From the NCBI GenBank assembly GCA_905182995.1, contig CAJJDP010000001.1, positions 268,001 through 332,000 of the forward strand: 64,000 nt of DNA, in the 5' to 3' direction. Each line of letters opens with the position of its first letter. The stretch's first letter is position 1. The translations under genes were made by a program, and so were the position numbers. This DNA comes from Paramecium octaurelia. Lineage: Eukaryota > Ciliophora > Oligohymenophorea > Peniculida > Parameciidae. The notes beneath the pieces were generated by a model that worked only from the letters and a program-made list of their open reading frames with translations, searched no databases and was not told where the DNA came from. Below, piece by piece: positions 36,948 to 50,402 of the stretch.

Positions 36948-37241
36948 TCATAATTAAGGAAATCTGAGTCTGAATAAACTTATGGCCACATTTGAAATCT
37001 CCTTAGCTCTATCATTCAACCAATCCATTTGGTCTTGTGTTTATGCAACTTCTGCGAATTTTCTTGCAAATCTGATTTTTGTAAATGATTCAATCTCATT
37101 AAATTTAGCCTAATTCACTAAATCAAATACCAATTCTTCATAATAATTATAAATATCTTAGGCTGAATAATTATTTGGCAAAACATGATCAAATCTCTTT
37201 ATTGGACTGACATATTTTCTAATGATTTCCTCAAACTTCAT
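36948..37241 (-). CDS. 97-residue protein, unknown
   Basis: Intronless, starting MKFEEIIRKYVSPIKRF and ending RLRFPQL. Helical, mildly basic, with no membrane segment or motif. Size and composition would suit a small subunit of a larger complex, but nothing supports a specific one. Its stop is 50 bp from the convergent GID8 stop. Confidence 0.6.
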
Positions 37242-37380
37242 TTATTTATAAAAAAATTAATAAAATATGTTTAATTTATTTATGTAAATTCGCCATATGA
37301 AAATATATCTATAGTGGTTATTTCAACATAAGATGTCTTTTAATAAACATATCAATAATAAATAGTTAAATCGACTCAAA

Positions 37381-38180
37381 TCAATTCAAAATATTATTTG
37401 GATACTTGCTTTTCATCTCAGTTATGCAAGTAACAACATTATCTCCTTATTTAATCCCATTTTTTATCATGTTTTAGTATTTCTTTAATTCTTAATCTTT
37501 AGTGTCATTATACCATGACTTAATCAACATTCCATTTGCTTAGAATAAAATATATTTCTACATAAATTTAATTGCATTCCAGACAATGAATTGTCAATTA
37601 TGAAAGTCTTCTCTAAATTTTAATTCACTTTTGTTAAGTCTTTGTAATAAACACCATCCTTTTTTGTACAACTCTAATTTTATATATTTTATATTACATC
37701 TCTATAGAATCTTCTTTTGATAAATCCACATGGGTCTAAAAAATCAATAACTTTATCAGCGTACTCTTTTAAAGCAGCTGTAAATATGACCAAATCAAAC
37801 AATTAAGAAAGGCTTTTTAAAAACTCTCTAGCATAAGGTCTCACCTTAATATAATATTTTTCAATATTTTCTCCTATTTTTACAATAATTTCTTCGTCTA
37901 CTATAGAAGTTCTTTCTAGTTCTGAATGAATCAAGGTTTCATCAAGATCCAACACTAAAGTGAATTCCTTTTATCTATTATTATCAATAGACTTCGATGA
38001 ATCACATTCATCGATATTCTTGAGACTTTTTACTGACAATGGACTTCCCATAATAATTAAAAGTGAACCAAGCATTTCCCAACTCCAAGAAACTAATTTC
38101 TTACACTTATCTGTTGTTGAGGCTTTCACAAACTAGTTGCCGAACATTTTTGCTATATTTGATCTTGAAATGTATTCCAT
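37381..38180 (-). CDS. CTD/NIF-type HAD phosphatase
   Basis: 258 residues, one 23-nt intron. The catalytic signature LVLDLDETLIHSE (D-x-D-x-T) is intact, followed by KVRPYAREFLKSLSQLFDLV, FTAALKEYADKVIDFLDP and FIIDNSLSGMQLNLSNGMLI. This is the FCP1/SCP/Dullard group, which dephosphorylates serine in RNA polymerase II C-terminal repeats or SMAD/lipin-like targets. An N-terminal helix around residues 30-45 (WSWEMLGSLLIIMG) could be a membrane anchor, as in Dullard, but it is short. Confidence 0.92.
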
Positions 38181-38272
38181 AATTAAATAAATAAAAACGA
38201 AGTTTGTGATTAATTATATTACATAAATAAAAATCATAATAATAATAAAATTGAGTGAATTAAATTATTAAG

Positions 38273-41200
38273 TCAAATGTACTCTTCTATTTTTTTTTAG
38301 ACTATTTTAGTAAATTGATTATTTTAATTAAATAATTGGAAAATGGACTAGGCCTATTTATAAGATAAATAAAATATTTTACATCAATTAAAATATTTAT
38401 CCCTGTCATGTCATAAGGAGAGATTTTCATAACTTATTTCATTAATGAAATTGGCTCATTCCCTTGATACATTTCAAATATGTCCACTGTGATTTTTTCA
38501 GCCTAATCTAAAGACTTAGTATAAGCCATTAAGCCATATTCTAATGATTAAAAATCTTAGCTATTTTCAAAAAGTTGTAAAATTTTTTTATTGAATTAAA
38601 ATAGAGCACGAATAATATCATAAATTTATAATCGATTAATCTATTATAACTCCATTAACAAAGCTGTATATTTTGTAAATAATTCTGTTAAAAGGGGCCT
38701 TAAGAGAGCTTATTTCATAAAGAAAAACCCTTTTAAAGGATGCTTATTTTGACGGAACCAATCCAACAAATCTTCTTCCGCCTAATCAATATGCATCAGA
38801 GCTGTTGAAATTTATCCCAACCTTACAAAACAATCCGATAATTATAGAAACAGTTGAGGGTATATGAAATGACATGAAGATTAAAAGTTTTTGCCTTAAA
38901 TTTTGTACCCAATCATGGCTTTTTCAGCAGCTTATATGCTCCAACTTAATATAGTGGTTTGAGTTATGCCTTTGCTTACACTTTCATAGATAGTGATTAG
39001 ATAATTCAGAACATTGATTTAAGCAGTCATTTTGGCATTGTCCTCTTCGCTTAGTTCATTAATTATTATTAATTAACTCATTTTCTCTTTTAAATTACTC
39101 CTTTGATTTAGGTAGGTATAGAGCTATTATAAAATAGTTGATGGATACTTACTTATCTCTCTTGATTTCTATAAACTTAATTGAAAATAGAGGGAAGGTA
39201 TTCGGGGTGTGAATAGCATAAAAATAATTGCGATAACACTTTAAATAGGTTATTTTAGGTTGTAGGTTCTGATATTTCAAATAAGAGCTTAAATATTTCT
39301 TATATTTTAGGGAATTTTAGGGTATCATCTTCTAGATTAGTAATAATATCTATGTAATGAATTAAATTCTCCTGTATGAACTACGTATCAATAATGTGAA
39401 AATATTAGTCATCCGTTTCTTCAGGATGGACTTCGATTAATTACACATCCACAATTGATGATATGAAATTCACATTATTTTCAATAACCTATCATAATCA
39501 CTATCTAGTCTTACATAGCTGGTTTCATTAATTTATTTTAATACGAAATTTGATAATATTTTCAGAGAATACAGATAATCTAAAATATTTTAGACTAAGG
39601 GTAAAGCCAATTCATAGTCTTGCATATTAATATAATATCTAACTAAAATATTCTTAATTATTGCTGAATAAGCAGTATTCTATTTAAATTCTATTTTTAT
39701 AAATCTTGATATATTATAATTAGTACTTTTCGATTTCTTCCAGATTTATGTTCCCTTGCGTAGTCTGCAAATACAGCAGATATAATTAATATATACTTTT
39801 TAATTTATCATATTAAGGTGGTAATTGGCTGAAATTCTTAAATTAATCTTCCAACATATCAATATTAAATTAAATATCAAGATGAAAGAACTAATTATAT
39901 ATCACATACTATAAATTTAATAAAACATCTGATGTTAGACTCCTAAAATCAGCTTTCCTTTTAAATAGTCTATCAAAAGGTTCCATATGAATCAGTTTTT
40001 CTTCATTGACCTTTATCTATAATAATAGTAGATCTTCCTTAAAAGTAGGATGAGCATAATCAAAAAGACTCACATTATACTCAATCAATTTGAAGGTTTA
40101 TAAAATGATTATATCTGCTAACTCCTTACGATCAATAGCGATATAATACTAAATTATTGCCAAGACAATTAAAGAGGGTTTCAATTAATCATTATACTTA
40201 TCTATCAAGGATTTGAGATCATCTTCTTCGTTTTGTAAGATAAAATCCCTTATAAATATATATGAACTCAGTATTTTATTAACTTGATTTGGCTTTGGAT
40301 CAGATTTCAATTCCTTAATATCAAATGCCATCATTCTTATTTAAGATGCTTAAACTCTTTTTGCATCTGATTCAGATTAGCATGATGCTTGCTTCATTGC
40401 CATTTCTCCTAAAAATAATAAATTCGAATCTTCTGTCATCATATTTTCAAAATGCTTTCTAGAAAACGAGAAAAACAGAGATAAAATGTAGAATAATCTA
40501 AATTGCAATAATCCTTTAGAATGAAACCAAGAATCTGAATCAATCGAGACCTCATTATGCAATTGTTGTAGTCTTTTTATTAAACTATTATTAACAAAAC
40601 TGCTATTAAGATTCTTTGTAATAATATGTTTTGGATTCAAAGACATATGAAGTGGAACATAATTATCTAAATGAAGAAGCTAATGAATGGCTCTCAGTTC
40701 TAATAATATATAAGGAAGGGTTTGCTCCTTCTAGTTTAATAGTTTAATTAATATCTGTCTGTTTTCTAATGATTACTCTAATACACTATAAGATGTCAAT
40801 TGCTTCCACATTAATTGAAAATCATTACAATATTCTAGTTTGGAAGGGATGAAAAACGACTATTCAATCCACTTATTCATGCTTATTACAATATATTTTC
40901 CAATTTCACATTCCTTATTAAATGCAATGTAGTCTTTTGGTATTTCATACCTTTAAATAATCTTTAATTATGACGAGAAATACTCATAGACAGGTGAGCT
41001 GATTTATTCTTTTAAGAAGTCACTGTAATTATTATGAAAAGTTTCTTTACCTCCATCAAACCACACAATTAATTGTAAATATTTGTAATATAGTAACTGT
41101 AAACAGTAATTAGGTGAGTCATCAAATTCTTTTTGTATCTCAAAGTTTTCCTCTTAAGCAATCTTCAATGCAGCATCCAAAGTTGGGGATTATTAATTGA

Positions 41201-41654
41201 AATTAAATTAATTAGGTGTTAAATCATCAGGCTCTTCAACAACCTATATGATTTTTGTTTAAGATTAAATAATCATAGTCTGAGTATTTTAGATATCTTC
41301 TAAAATTTAGGCAGAGTAAACAAAATCTTAATTGAAATAGAGATATAATGAATGCAATGCTTAAAATTATAGGCAATATCGCTATAATTCTTTTTTCACT
41401 TTAGTAATTATTTTGATATGTGTAGGGTTCTTCCTAATTTCTTTAATAAGTTATAGTCTATCTTTTGATTATAAATCTATTTGTGAATTAGATCGCGTTA
41501 GCTTTCTTCTCAACATAATCTTCTATTCTGTGTTTGTCAGTTACTCTAATTTAACATTAAGAGTTAATTATTTAATTAAATCATCTAAGCTTTCAACTGA
41601 TCGCATCAAAGCGTAATATAGCATTTCCAGTTCTTATATAAAATTAAACTTCAT
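38273..41654 (-). CDS. 1,090-residue helical protein, unknown
   Basis: Five exons (introns 25, 26, 29, 29 nt; frame closes to 1,090 residues). It starts MKFNFIQELEMLYYALMRSV with ~110 residues of coiled coil, then becomes an all-helical protein with repeated leucine-rich amphipathic helices, like an alpha-solenoid. No catalytic motif. An apparent membrane ORF on the opposite strand (from about 41413) is only its shadow. Could be a trafficking or nuclear-transport type solenoid, but no family is recognised. Confidence 0.65.
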
Positions 41655-41715
41655 TTACAATAAAGTGCCAAATTTAATATATATGATTAAGAGAACATTA
41701 AAAGTAAAAGAGATG

Positions 41716-43495
41716 TCAGAATGACTAGTCAAAATTTTGTATTGGTTTGTTATAAAATAGCGATAAAATCCCTATTCAATTGAAGTTGCAGATGTAAATT
41801 TATTGTTACTCAATTAAATTTCTGCCTTTTAAATTTCTTTTAAGGCTTCTTAAAATTATTTCATTCTGAAATTCAAATTGATTTAATGAATCGAGAGAGT
41901 TAAGTAATCTATAATATCTTCATCTTTTTTTCTCTCTTTTATTTTAATCTCATCCTCTACGTTAATTTCAACAAAACTAGATGTAAGAGGGATTCTATAG
42001 AGTAAATCATCAATTTATACATCTTCGTAAATCATTTATTAAAGTATTGGCTTAAGGGGATGGGATATATTAATTTTAGAATACCCAGAAATTGCATCAG
42101 GGACTGGTTTTAATAAAATCATTTCAATAACGACTTATGCCAAGTTGATTAAGTCATCATCATCATTATGATTAGATCTAAATAATATATAGGTTCTTTG
42201 ATGAAACACAAAACTACTTAAGTTTATGTCTCCACACTTCTACTGCTTTATAATCTATAGACAGGCATGTAAAAATTCATACAGCTCCTCTATTTTATAT
42301 TGTATTCCATGAATAAACCTATATTTTATTACTTATTTTAAAGTTATTTAAGAATATACACTATATTTTATGACACAATATCCCTTTATGTAGAAGTCAT
42401 CAACTTAATCTACTAAATTGCTAAGTCGAATGTTGAGTTCTCCCTCTAAATAACAAACGCCATAGCTCTCATAATTAGTCTTTTAATATTTAAATTATTA
42501 TTCATGCCTGATTTACAAAAATTAAATTAAGAATTTTCGACCCTACTAATTTTCACTAATCCAAGTAGTACTATTTAATTATCTCCTCAACTTAAAGTTT
42601 TCAATAGGAAATAGTTCTTCCTCAAAATACTGCATTGAAAATTATTATAATTTTTAGTATTAATGATCAAAGATGTAAGTGTCCTTAAAACTATCCACTA
42701 TGAATGTAAAAATGTCTGATTTCTTTTTATTGATGTAGTAATCAATGATATTAAACTATCGGGTAGTACATGGAATTTCAAATTTATCTTTGGGACTTTA
42801 AATATACAAATAAGTTACTTATATTGTAAAGATAGATATCCTGTAATTAGGGTATCTAATCCAATATATTAGATTTTTGCTGGGTCTCCTAAAGATTTCG
42901 CCAGTTTTTCCTTTAGATCTGTCTCCCCTCTAATTTTTTCAATTAATTTGGCTTTAGAGAGAAAATCCAATGCAATTTTAAAAGAAGGTTCCCTTTAACA
43001 TAATTTTCTATATTAACTAAACCAAACACCTTTGATTTTTAAGAGTAAGACCTTTCTACTATTGAGCCAAGTGTGTTTATTGATATAGTTCTTTTATTTT
43101 ACCTTCAAGAGACTTAATTCTTCAATATCCTCTTTGATATTTATATGATTTTTATTTCTTTTGGAATTCTAGAGTAGTTTAAAATCTTTTCTAAATTTAT
43201 TTTTTGCCTTTTCTTTGTATAACTCTTAAATGGCCTGTTAATTCCTTTTGAAGATAGTAAATTTTCTGTAATCAAGGTTTCTAAAGTATAAAGTTTTTCT
43301 TCTCATATAGACAGATCTACATGAAATTTTGAGATCAGACCAGATTAGCCTATGAGAGTTTAATAGTACTTTTTAATATAAAAACTCCTATGCTGAATGC
43401 AATTTTTTTTTGTCTGACCTTTTCCATTTTTTTATTTCAAAAATGTAATTATTTTTTCTTCTTTAGAAATACTTTGATATTGTTTACTGTGACAT
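41716..43495 (-). CDS. Protein with a degenerate protein-kinase-like C-terminal half
   Basis: Modelled from an ATG at 43495 with introns of 23 and 38 nt (572 residues; frame closes). The N-terminal half is basic. The C-terminal half reads like a kinase C-lobe without catalytic residues: IEELYEFLHACLQIIKQQ, CGDINLSSFVFHQRTYILF where H-R-D-x-K-P-x-N would be, and DDDLINLAQVVIEMILLKP as the region after the DFG position. The 38-nt last intron is long for this genome. Only 7 bp separate its ATG from the stop modelled for anoctamin, and the frames are the same, so this may instead be the C-terminal half of the anoctamin protein. Confidence 0.45.
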
Positions 43496-43502
43496 TACTT
43501 AA

Positions 43503-46500
43503 TCAAACAAGGCACTAATTTATCTATTCACAACTTATTTTTATTCTTTTTTATTCTCCTTTTCTTCTTTAAATAAGAATTTGTGCTTTCCAAATTTATC
43601 TTCAATGCTCAATGTTTATTTAGATTCTTGAATTTTCTAAAAAGATCCTAATGGTATCTTTTAAATCGATCCAATAGGTAACTTTTAAATCGATCCTATC
43701 GGTAGCTTTTGATATGATCCTATCAACGTTCTTCTTTGATTATTTTCGATATTTTTTGTTGATCTTAATTAATTATTTTCAATGTTTTTATGAGTTTTAG
43801 ATTGGTAATTTTCCATACCCCTTGATTTTAATTTTTCTTTCTTTTATACTTCACAAAACTTTTCCATATAGTTCAGATCGTAGTGATCGAATAACTCATC
43901 TTCTGAACTAATAGTTTCAAACTATCCTTTAATTTCAATATTTGATGAACCAAACAACTTGAATAAGGGAAATTTCTTTAAATTTTCTTAGCTTTTCATT
44001 TGAGCCTTGGCCTGAGTCTTTTTAAATTATTCAATAGTACTTTTAATTAAGTATTTTTATCTTTATAAAAACAAACCTAATTCAAAAGGGATTTATCCTA
44101 AAATTCCATTTATAATGAAATTCATCATAAAATTGCTAATCAAGAATGTTAAATATATTAAAATCAACTCATCTCCATACTTAAAACTATAATCTATAAT
44201 CATTTATCCTGTATTTGTTAGAATGCAAACATAATTAATCAGTTCTAAGATACTATTCCATACTCCTAAAGATGAGTTGTTTTAAGGCCAAGGTCTCTGA
44301 AGATAGTAAATAAATTTAGCTTTGTCTGCTTGCATCTGTGCAATGTTCTAAACCCATAGAAGAAAAAAGCTAAAAGGGAATGTATAACCAAAAATAGATA
44401 GCAATGTATTTTATAAAAAGATCTCCATATAGTCTTCTAAAGTTCCATATCTCTCTTAGCTTTTAGCATAATTTTATCTATTGGATTATTCCTCAACATA
44501 CTTATTGATCTCAGTTTCATAGAAGGTATACTTAAATATTGGAATCTTCTTAACATAATAGAGTAATTTTATGATTTTGAAAGTCTTGAATATAAATATC
44601 CAAATAATCATGGTAGCAAAATGATATTAAACATGATCAGAACAATTAGTTTCTTTGCAGTACAAGTCGAATGGTCCATTCAAGAATGCAATAACAATTA
44701 AGGGTCCAACATAGGAAAAAAAATACAAAATATATTTTTTAACTATAAAGCTTTCTTCATAATCTTTAACAGATTGTTAATTTTCGAAATCAGTCAAATG
44801 AATAGAAATTATATCATATACTTTATCTAAAAACTGAATTATTACTATATTTATGGAAGCTGTGACTAAAATTTCAAAGAATCCACTTTACAATGCCTAT
44901 ATATTCTGAAATGATGCCTTTAGAGTTGTTGTGAGTATATACAAACCAATCATTATGGCTGCATATAATCCAATGATGAATATCAATGTAGAAGTAGCAA
45001 ATAGCATACGAGTAAATAATTCAAATGAATTAATTCCGATGGAATTCATGTAGTCATTTTCAACAGATCTTTTATAACTTCCTATAAAATTACTCCTCTA
45101 TTTTGAAATTTCTTCCTTTGCTGTTTAACCAAATTAAATATTAAATATCAATTACTTCTTTTACCAAAGTACAACGAATAGATTCGTCCATTGAATTTAG
45201 AGAAATGCAAAAATAATTCTTAATAAATAGTAGAGATCACTTTCACTATCCTAAATGACCCATTAAATTAAATTACATGCCAGGGCAATAAAGGCAATTT
45301 TCAATAACATTTATGTGTAATAGGTGGTGTAATAAAAATAGAGTCCTATCTTTTCACCATAATATTCACAAATTTGATTGATAGGAGTACTCCAAGGTTT
45401 GGCTATATTGAATGCCCATTCGTATTCTAGGTGATACATCTTCCTTCTATAAAAGTCCTCGTCTAAATTTTCTTATTAGTGAATGGTTTAATGTCCAAAT
45501 AATTCATAATGATCATTAACACAAAACAGGGAAATTACAACTTTTTTGCTTATTAAATCATTCATTTAAAACAAAGAATTTACTGACTACTCTACCAACT
45601 TCAAACGTTCTGAAGATGAAAACAAAGAAATCTTTTTTTCTTCGTTTATCTGATATTTACACCAACACATTTTGTACTAGTATTTCATGGTTGTAGAACA
45701 GGTTTTGGTTGGTTTTGTAAAAATTACATATGAATCTAATCTTTCGAAATGTATCATATCCCAAAAATTAAAAAGTACTTTTCCTTCCGAATTTGCCACT
45801 TTTAATGCTTCCTCAAAAATTCTAAAGTATCTTTAAGCTAATCTTTCTTGTTTGAATAATTTTATTAATTTAGTAGTCACCTTATCAGCCTATACAAAGA
45901 ATCTAGAATATTCTTAAATCACTTCAAAAACCTTCTCTTGTATCTTTTTGACTTCTTGTTAATGGAACCAATTTTATTTATCCTTGATATTTTGCTTTGT
46001 TAATTTCTTCACTTAATCATTTTTATTGTTTCTGATTATGTATAATTCATAAGGTGTTAACTATTTGTTTATCAAAGCTGCTATATCACTGTTGATTACA
46101 TTCTTAACTCTAATGCTTCTCAATTCCTTTTCAAGATGGACAAGATATTAATAATATGCGAACCATTGGAGATCAGTAGGCTGCTCATCATCATCCTAGA
46201 TATCCAACTTCCCATATTAAAATAATTGATTGCTTATTCTACTCTAATTTACTTCTCTGGCAACTCTTTTGAAATTTATATCTTCTATCAGGTTTATAAT
46301 CTTGGGTCTTAAATAGAGAAACATATCTGTCAAATCATCATAATCATCTGGCTTCCATAATCTATTGTTCAATCTTAAAGGTCGAAAGCTTGTATCAACT
46401 GGTTCTAAAGAGAATAGATCAGAGAAACAAAAGTTTAATTTTTTTTTCATTTTCTGTTTTTCAGCCATTGTCTTGAGATTGTCTTCCGTTGCGTACAATT

Positions 46501-47466
46501 TGCAAAATATATATTTCCCATCTTCTGAAATTGAATTGTATACATTATATCCAGTTAATAATAATTAGACAATAATGATATTTCTCATTAAAGTAAGAAA
46601 GTCTGCAGTATCCTATTAATTTCGAGACCAAGTTCCATTAGCGAATGTTAGGAATCCTCCATTTTTCATTTTTCTTGGTGAGATCCTCTTCAATATATTA
46701 TAGTCGACATCTAAAATTTCATTTAATTTTTATCTAATATTAGCTTATTAGTCAGTTTTATTATTTAATAATTCTTTAAAATTTGAAATTAACTTATTGA
46801 GCATGTCAATTTTAGGCTGCGAATGATTTTGAGTATCAGTTTATTTTTTCTACATTGTCTCATAGATAGGTTCATTATTTTCACTTATTTATTAATGAAT
46901 GTTGTCCAATAAATATAAATCTTAATGAGTTGCTTTTAATTAAGAATTTTAGGTGAATGCGAATCTGACCCTTGAAATTTTATTCGGTTCAAGATTTGTC
47001 AATACTCCTTCGACAGCTTTAAAAAAAATTTTATTTTCAATATTATTTCTATCTAATTTCAAAACTCTCTCAATATAGAGCATAGATTCTAATGCTGTCA
47101 TTGTATCATATGATTCACAATGTTTAAAATCAGGGTTTGGAAATCTAAAATATAATCTGAAAATCAAAACCTCAAAATAGCGTCTGGCAACATCTAATCA
47201 TTAAAACTATCAACATTATCGCTCCATTTCTAACTTAATTTCATTTCATCCTTATGGGATAATTATCTACCAAGAAGCATTTAGACATATATTTCATATT
47301 TCTGAAGAAATTTTGCAATAACTCTGAATTCCTTAACCTACTTATTGTCAATAGTTTTATCCCTTTCCCTTTTAGATCGAACAAAATTTTCAAAATTATT
47401 GATGCTTTACACCTTACTTTGATGAGAAAGTATTTCACTTGAAGGCGACAAAGAAAAATAACTCAT
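43503..47466 (-). CDS. Anoctamin (TMEM16) family membrane protein
   Basis: Modelled as 1,305 residues with a 26-nt intron near the start and a 20-nt intron at the end. Anoctamin features: IAKPWSTPINQICEYYGEKI before the first helix, FVVLWQKKQLIFNIQFGQTA, IGSYKRSVENDYMN, then a series of long hydrophobic helices (44000-45400), with VWNSILELINYVCIL late in the protein. Family members are calcium-activated chloride channels or lipid scramblases. The long cytoplasmic N-terminus is normal for the family; the C-terminus has an unusual short tandem repeat. Without the 20-nt final intron the frame runs on into the kinase-like protein. Confidence 0.85.
43642..43731 (-). repeat. 24-nt tandem repeat in the anoctamin C-terminus
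   Basis: Three to four imperfect copies of a 24-nt unit encode LIGSYQKLP, IGSIQKLP, IGSIQKIP, LGSFQKIQ: an eight-residue repeat with consensus (I/L)GS(I/F/Y)QK(L/I)P. Changes between copies are mostly silent or conservative, pointing to expansion under protein-level constraint. Confidence 0.85.
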
Positions 47467-47692
47467 ATATTTAATTCACAATTTTAAATATAAAATGGTG
47501 GATTATTCGACTCCTTTATTTTAAACGATAATTTGATTTACGATAACAAGATATAAATTATTCTTCAAATTCTCGTTTTGTTATTTGAATTCCTTAGTCA
47601 CAAATTTAATAATTGTTTTATGAGTTACTTTTTATTTAATAATAACTATTTTATTACGATTTTACTTAGAGTATAAAACAAAATAATCAAAA

Positions 47693-49472
47693 TCATGACT
47701 CCATGTTACTGATTTAAAATTTAACATTTCTAGATATATTATCTATGTTTTCCCTTAATACATTTAATAAATATTCCTTCTCATTAATTGTGATATTTGC
47801 ATTCTCTATTTCATCAGCCATCAAATCCAGATCCTCTAACATTCTATCTATTCTCCTCATAAACAAATTCAATTTAGAAATAATGATCTCCTTGTCATCA
47901 TCAAATTCATCGTTTCTTGCAGACTTACTAATTTCCTCCTACTCCTTTTGAATCTAATCCAGAATTTCGTCTTTGATTTTTTCATCTTAATTATTCTCCC
48001 TTTTTCTTTGCGCATTAATTTCATCGTATCCTTCCATAATAATTGCAATCAATACACTTTATACTGCTGTAAAAAACACTATCATAAAAACAATAAGGTA
48101 AATTTAACCAATAATTCCAATTGGTTTTACCAAATTAAACGATTCTAAATGGATATTACATTATTATACCTAATAAAATATCTCCATTTGACAATGAAAA
48201 CAATGATAAAATCGTGTCAATAGTCGATTAGAAATAGTTGTATTTCCAAAATATAGCCTAAGCCAAATACACAAATCCAAAAAAGAATGGTAAAATACTG
48301 AATATGAACATGGCAATATTCTTGCTTGATTTCTTCAATGTCCAAGTCACAAGACTTATGTCCTAAAAGTATTCCAAATATTGTAACAGCATTAACCAAG
48401 AGGAAAAGCATCCAAATCCCATCATCGTAATTTAGAACTTATAAATCGATAAGTCATTCGTCAAAATTTAATCCATTATCGCTATTGTTGCTCCAACCAC
48501 TTAGAAGAATCCTCCCAAGGCATTTAAGATATACCAATTATTGAAGGCCTTAACATCTTGCTAATAATCAACATTTCTCCAAGCCTGTGAAAACTTCACT
48601 CCAACTTAGGGTCCCTATTAAATTACATCCGATTAATCATTTAAAGGTTGAGTTTCCACAATATTTTTTATGTCCTTATACATTTATTTATTATACATAT
48701 ATTCAGAACCTATATCATATAAATACTTTATCGTTGTGTAAATCGAAATACCTCCCAAGATAAGGACAATAAAATGAATAAGCAAAAAATCTTAGCCACT
48801 TTATTTTTTCTGATCTTCAGGACAATTGCTGTTCCCTGTTTCTATCTTAGCATTAATCACTCCTATTTTATCGAAATTATATGTAATTTTGAAATTCCAA
48901 TTTGTACAAGATTCAACTCCTTCAATATCTCTGAAATTTATAAAGTTATAAATCTTATTCCCTTGAAATTCCATAAGTTAAACATTTCCGATAAAATCTT
49001 TAATAGAATGTACATCATCAATATCAAATGGTTCTGTAAAACCTTCATCGATATCTACATCGAATACTGTTTTGTTAGCATTGTCAGTATCGAATTAAGA
49101 ATAGAAAATATTAAATTTAAACTCTGACAAACTCATGTTTACATTTTAAAATAAAATATCTTCCAAACCATTAAGATTGTCCATCATTGTAAGCAACTAC
49201 TATTGAAAATCATCGAAGTTATAAAATTATTATTCATCATTATCCTCATTTAATCCAAGGAGAATGTTCTTAAAAATCATATGCTGAGCTCTACTTTAAG
49301 CAGTCAATTAATCCAACACATTGAGAACTTAAACAGTCGTAAAAACTATCAATAAAGTGTGTAAAATCATTTGCCAAGGGAATTGGTTGTACAATTCGTA
49401 CTTTTGCAATGGTGACAAGGTTAGCTTTTGCTAATAATCCATATTAAATGATTTTTGTTCGCTCGTACTCAT
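47693..49472 (-). CDS. Mucolipin/TRPML-like (polycystin superfamily) cation channel
   Basis: 584 residues with one 25-nt intron inside the pore region (frame closes). First helix FPWQMILHTLLIVFTTVQV, then a large luminal loop of ~200 residues, then helices LLIHFIVLILGGISIYTTI, MMGFGCFSSWLMLLQYL, IAMFIFSILPFFFGFVYL. Pore segment TILSLFSLSNGD matches the mucolipin F-S-L-x-N-G-D-D selectivity filter. The last helix LIVFMIVFFTAV precedes a cytoplasmic coiled coil. TRPML channels release calcium from endolysosomes; here it lies next to anoctamin on the same strand. Confidence 0.85.
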
Positions 49473-49506
49473 ATTAATTTATAATTAATATAGAATTAAC
49501 AAATAA

Positions 49507-50371
49507 TCACATTTATATATATCTATTTAAGAATTTCCTATGAAAATCACTTCTAACAGCGTCATTAATAAATCTCTATTTTTCCTTTACTTCCAGTCTC
49601 GATTGATTTTTGAAGATAGTATCTTCATACCATCTAAAAACGATGATTTATGAAAACATACTTTTTCTTTAGAGAATAATCCTCACTAATCAACAAAGGG
49701 TTTCCTTTAATAATCTCGTCTTCTCTATTCTTTTCCAAGTACTCTTGCTTCTCTAAAATCTATTGATATAACTCTGAAATACTTTTTTTTTTTCTTCAAT
49801 TTCCCTTTGCTCTTTAATTTTTTGATACTCCCTCATTAATAATTCATCGTCATCTTCATCATCACTTGAGGATGATGATGAATTTTCTTCAATTTTCAAT
49901 TCTTATTATTGCACAATAGGCTTTTCAGGTTTTTGGGCATTTTCTCCTTCATCATCTGAAGATTTAATAAATTCTTTATCATCAGCATCCTATGGATAGA
50001 TTTCCTTTTCTTCCACCTTAGTTTTTTTCAATATTTGGGGTTCTTAAACATCTTTATTTTAATCTAATTAATAATTTAAAAAAGTTTCTACTTTTTTATG
50101 TTGCTTCTATAGCTAATGAAGTTTCAGAGACTCCCAAAGCCTTTAATTCTCTTTATCTTTTTCCTTCTTCCTCTCTTTTTAATAAATCCATCTTAAAATC
50201 CTTTTATTCCAATTCTGCCTATGTACCCTATCCAGGTTTCCTCATTTTCAATATCAAATAAGCTGGCAAATCTTTTGAATGATAGGATCTTGAATGAACA
50301 AGCATTTTGTTTCCACCCTATTCACTACCACCTATAGCAGGCCTGTATGTTGGTCGATGTGCTGTTGTCAT
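49507..50371 (-). CDS. CWC15-like spliceosomal protein
   Basis: 261 residues from four exons (introns 28, 23, 28 nt; frame closes). The N-terminus MTTAHRPTYRPAIGGSEQ and YHSKDLPAYLILKMR match the conserved MTTA-x-R-P-T start and S-x-R-D-L-P-x-H-T-K of CWC15. An acidic serine stretch follows, then GNPLL, KWYEDTIFKNQSR and INDAVRSDFHRKF, the family's C-terminal signature. It belongs to the Prp19/CDC5L (NineTeen) complex of the active spliceosome. The start is 31 bp from the neuroguidin-like stop. Confidence 0.95.
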
Positions 50372-50402
50372 AAAAAATATAATTAAAATAATAAACAATA
50401 AT

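Noticed and set aside
41413-41724. Plus-strand ORF looking like a membrane protein (ICVGFFLISLISYSL...)
   Set aside because: The minus strand here carries a continuous coiled-coil frame belonging to the 1,090-residue gene (38273-41654) and the tail of its neighbour; the hydrophobic plus ORF has no in-frame ATG at a sensible site and is a shadow of AT-rich helical codons.
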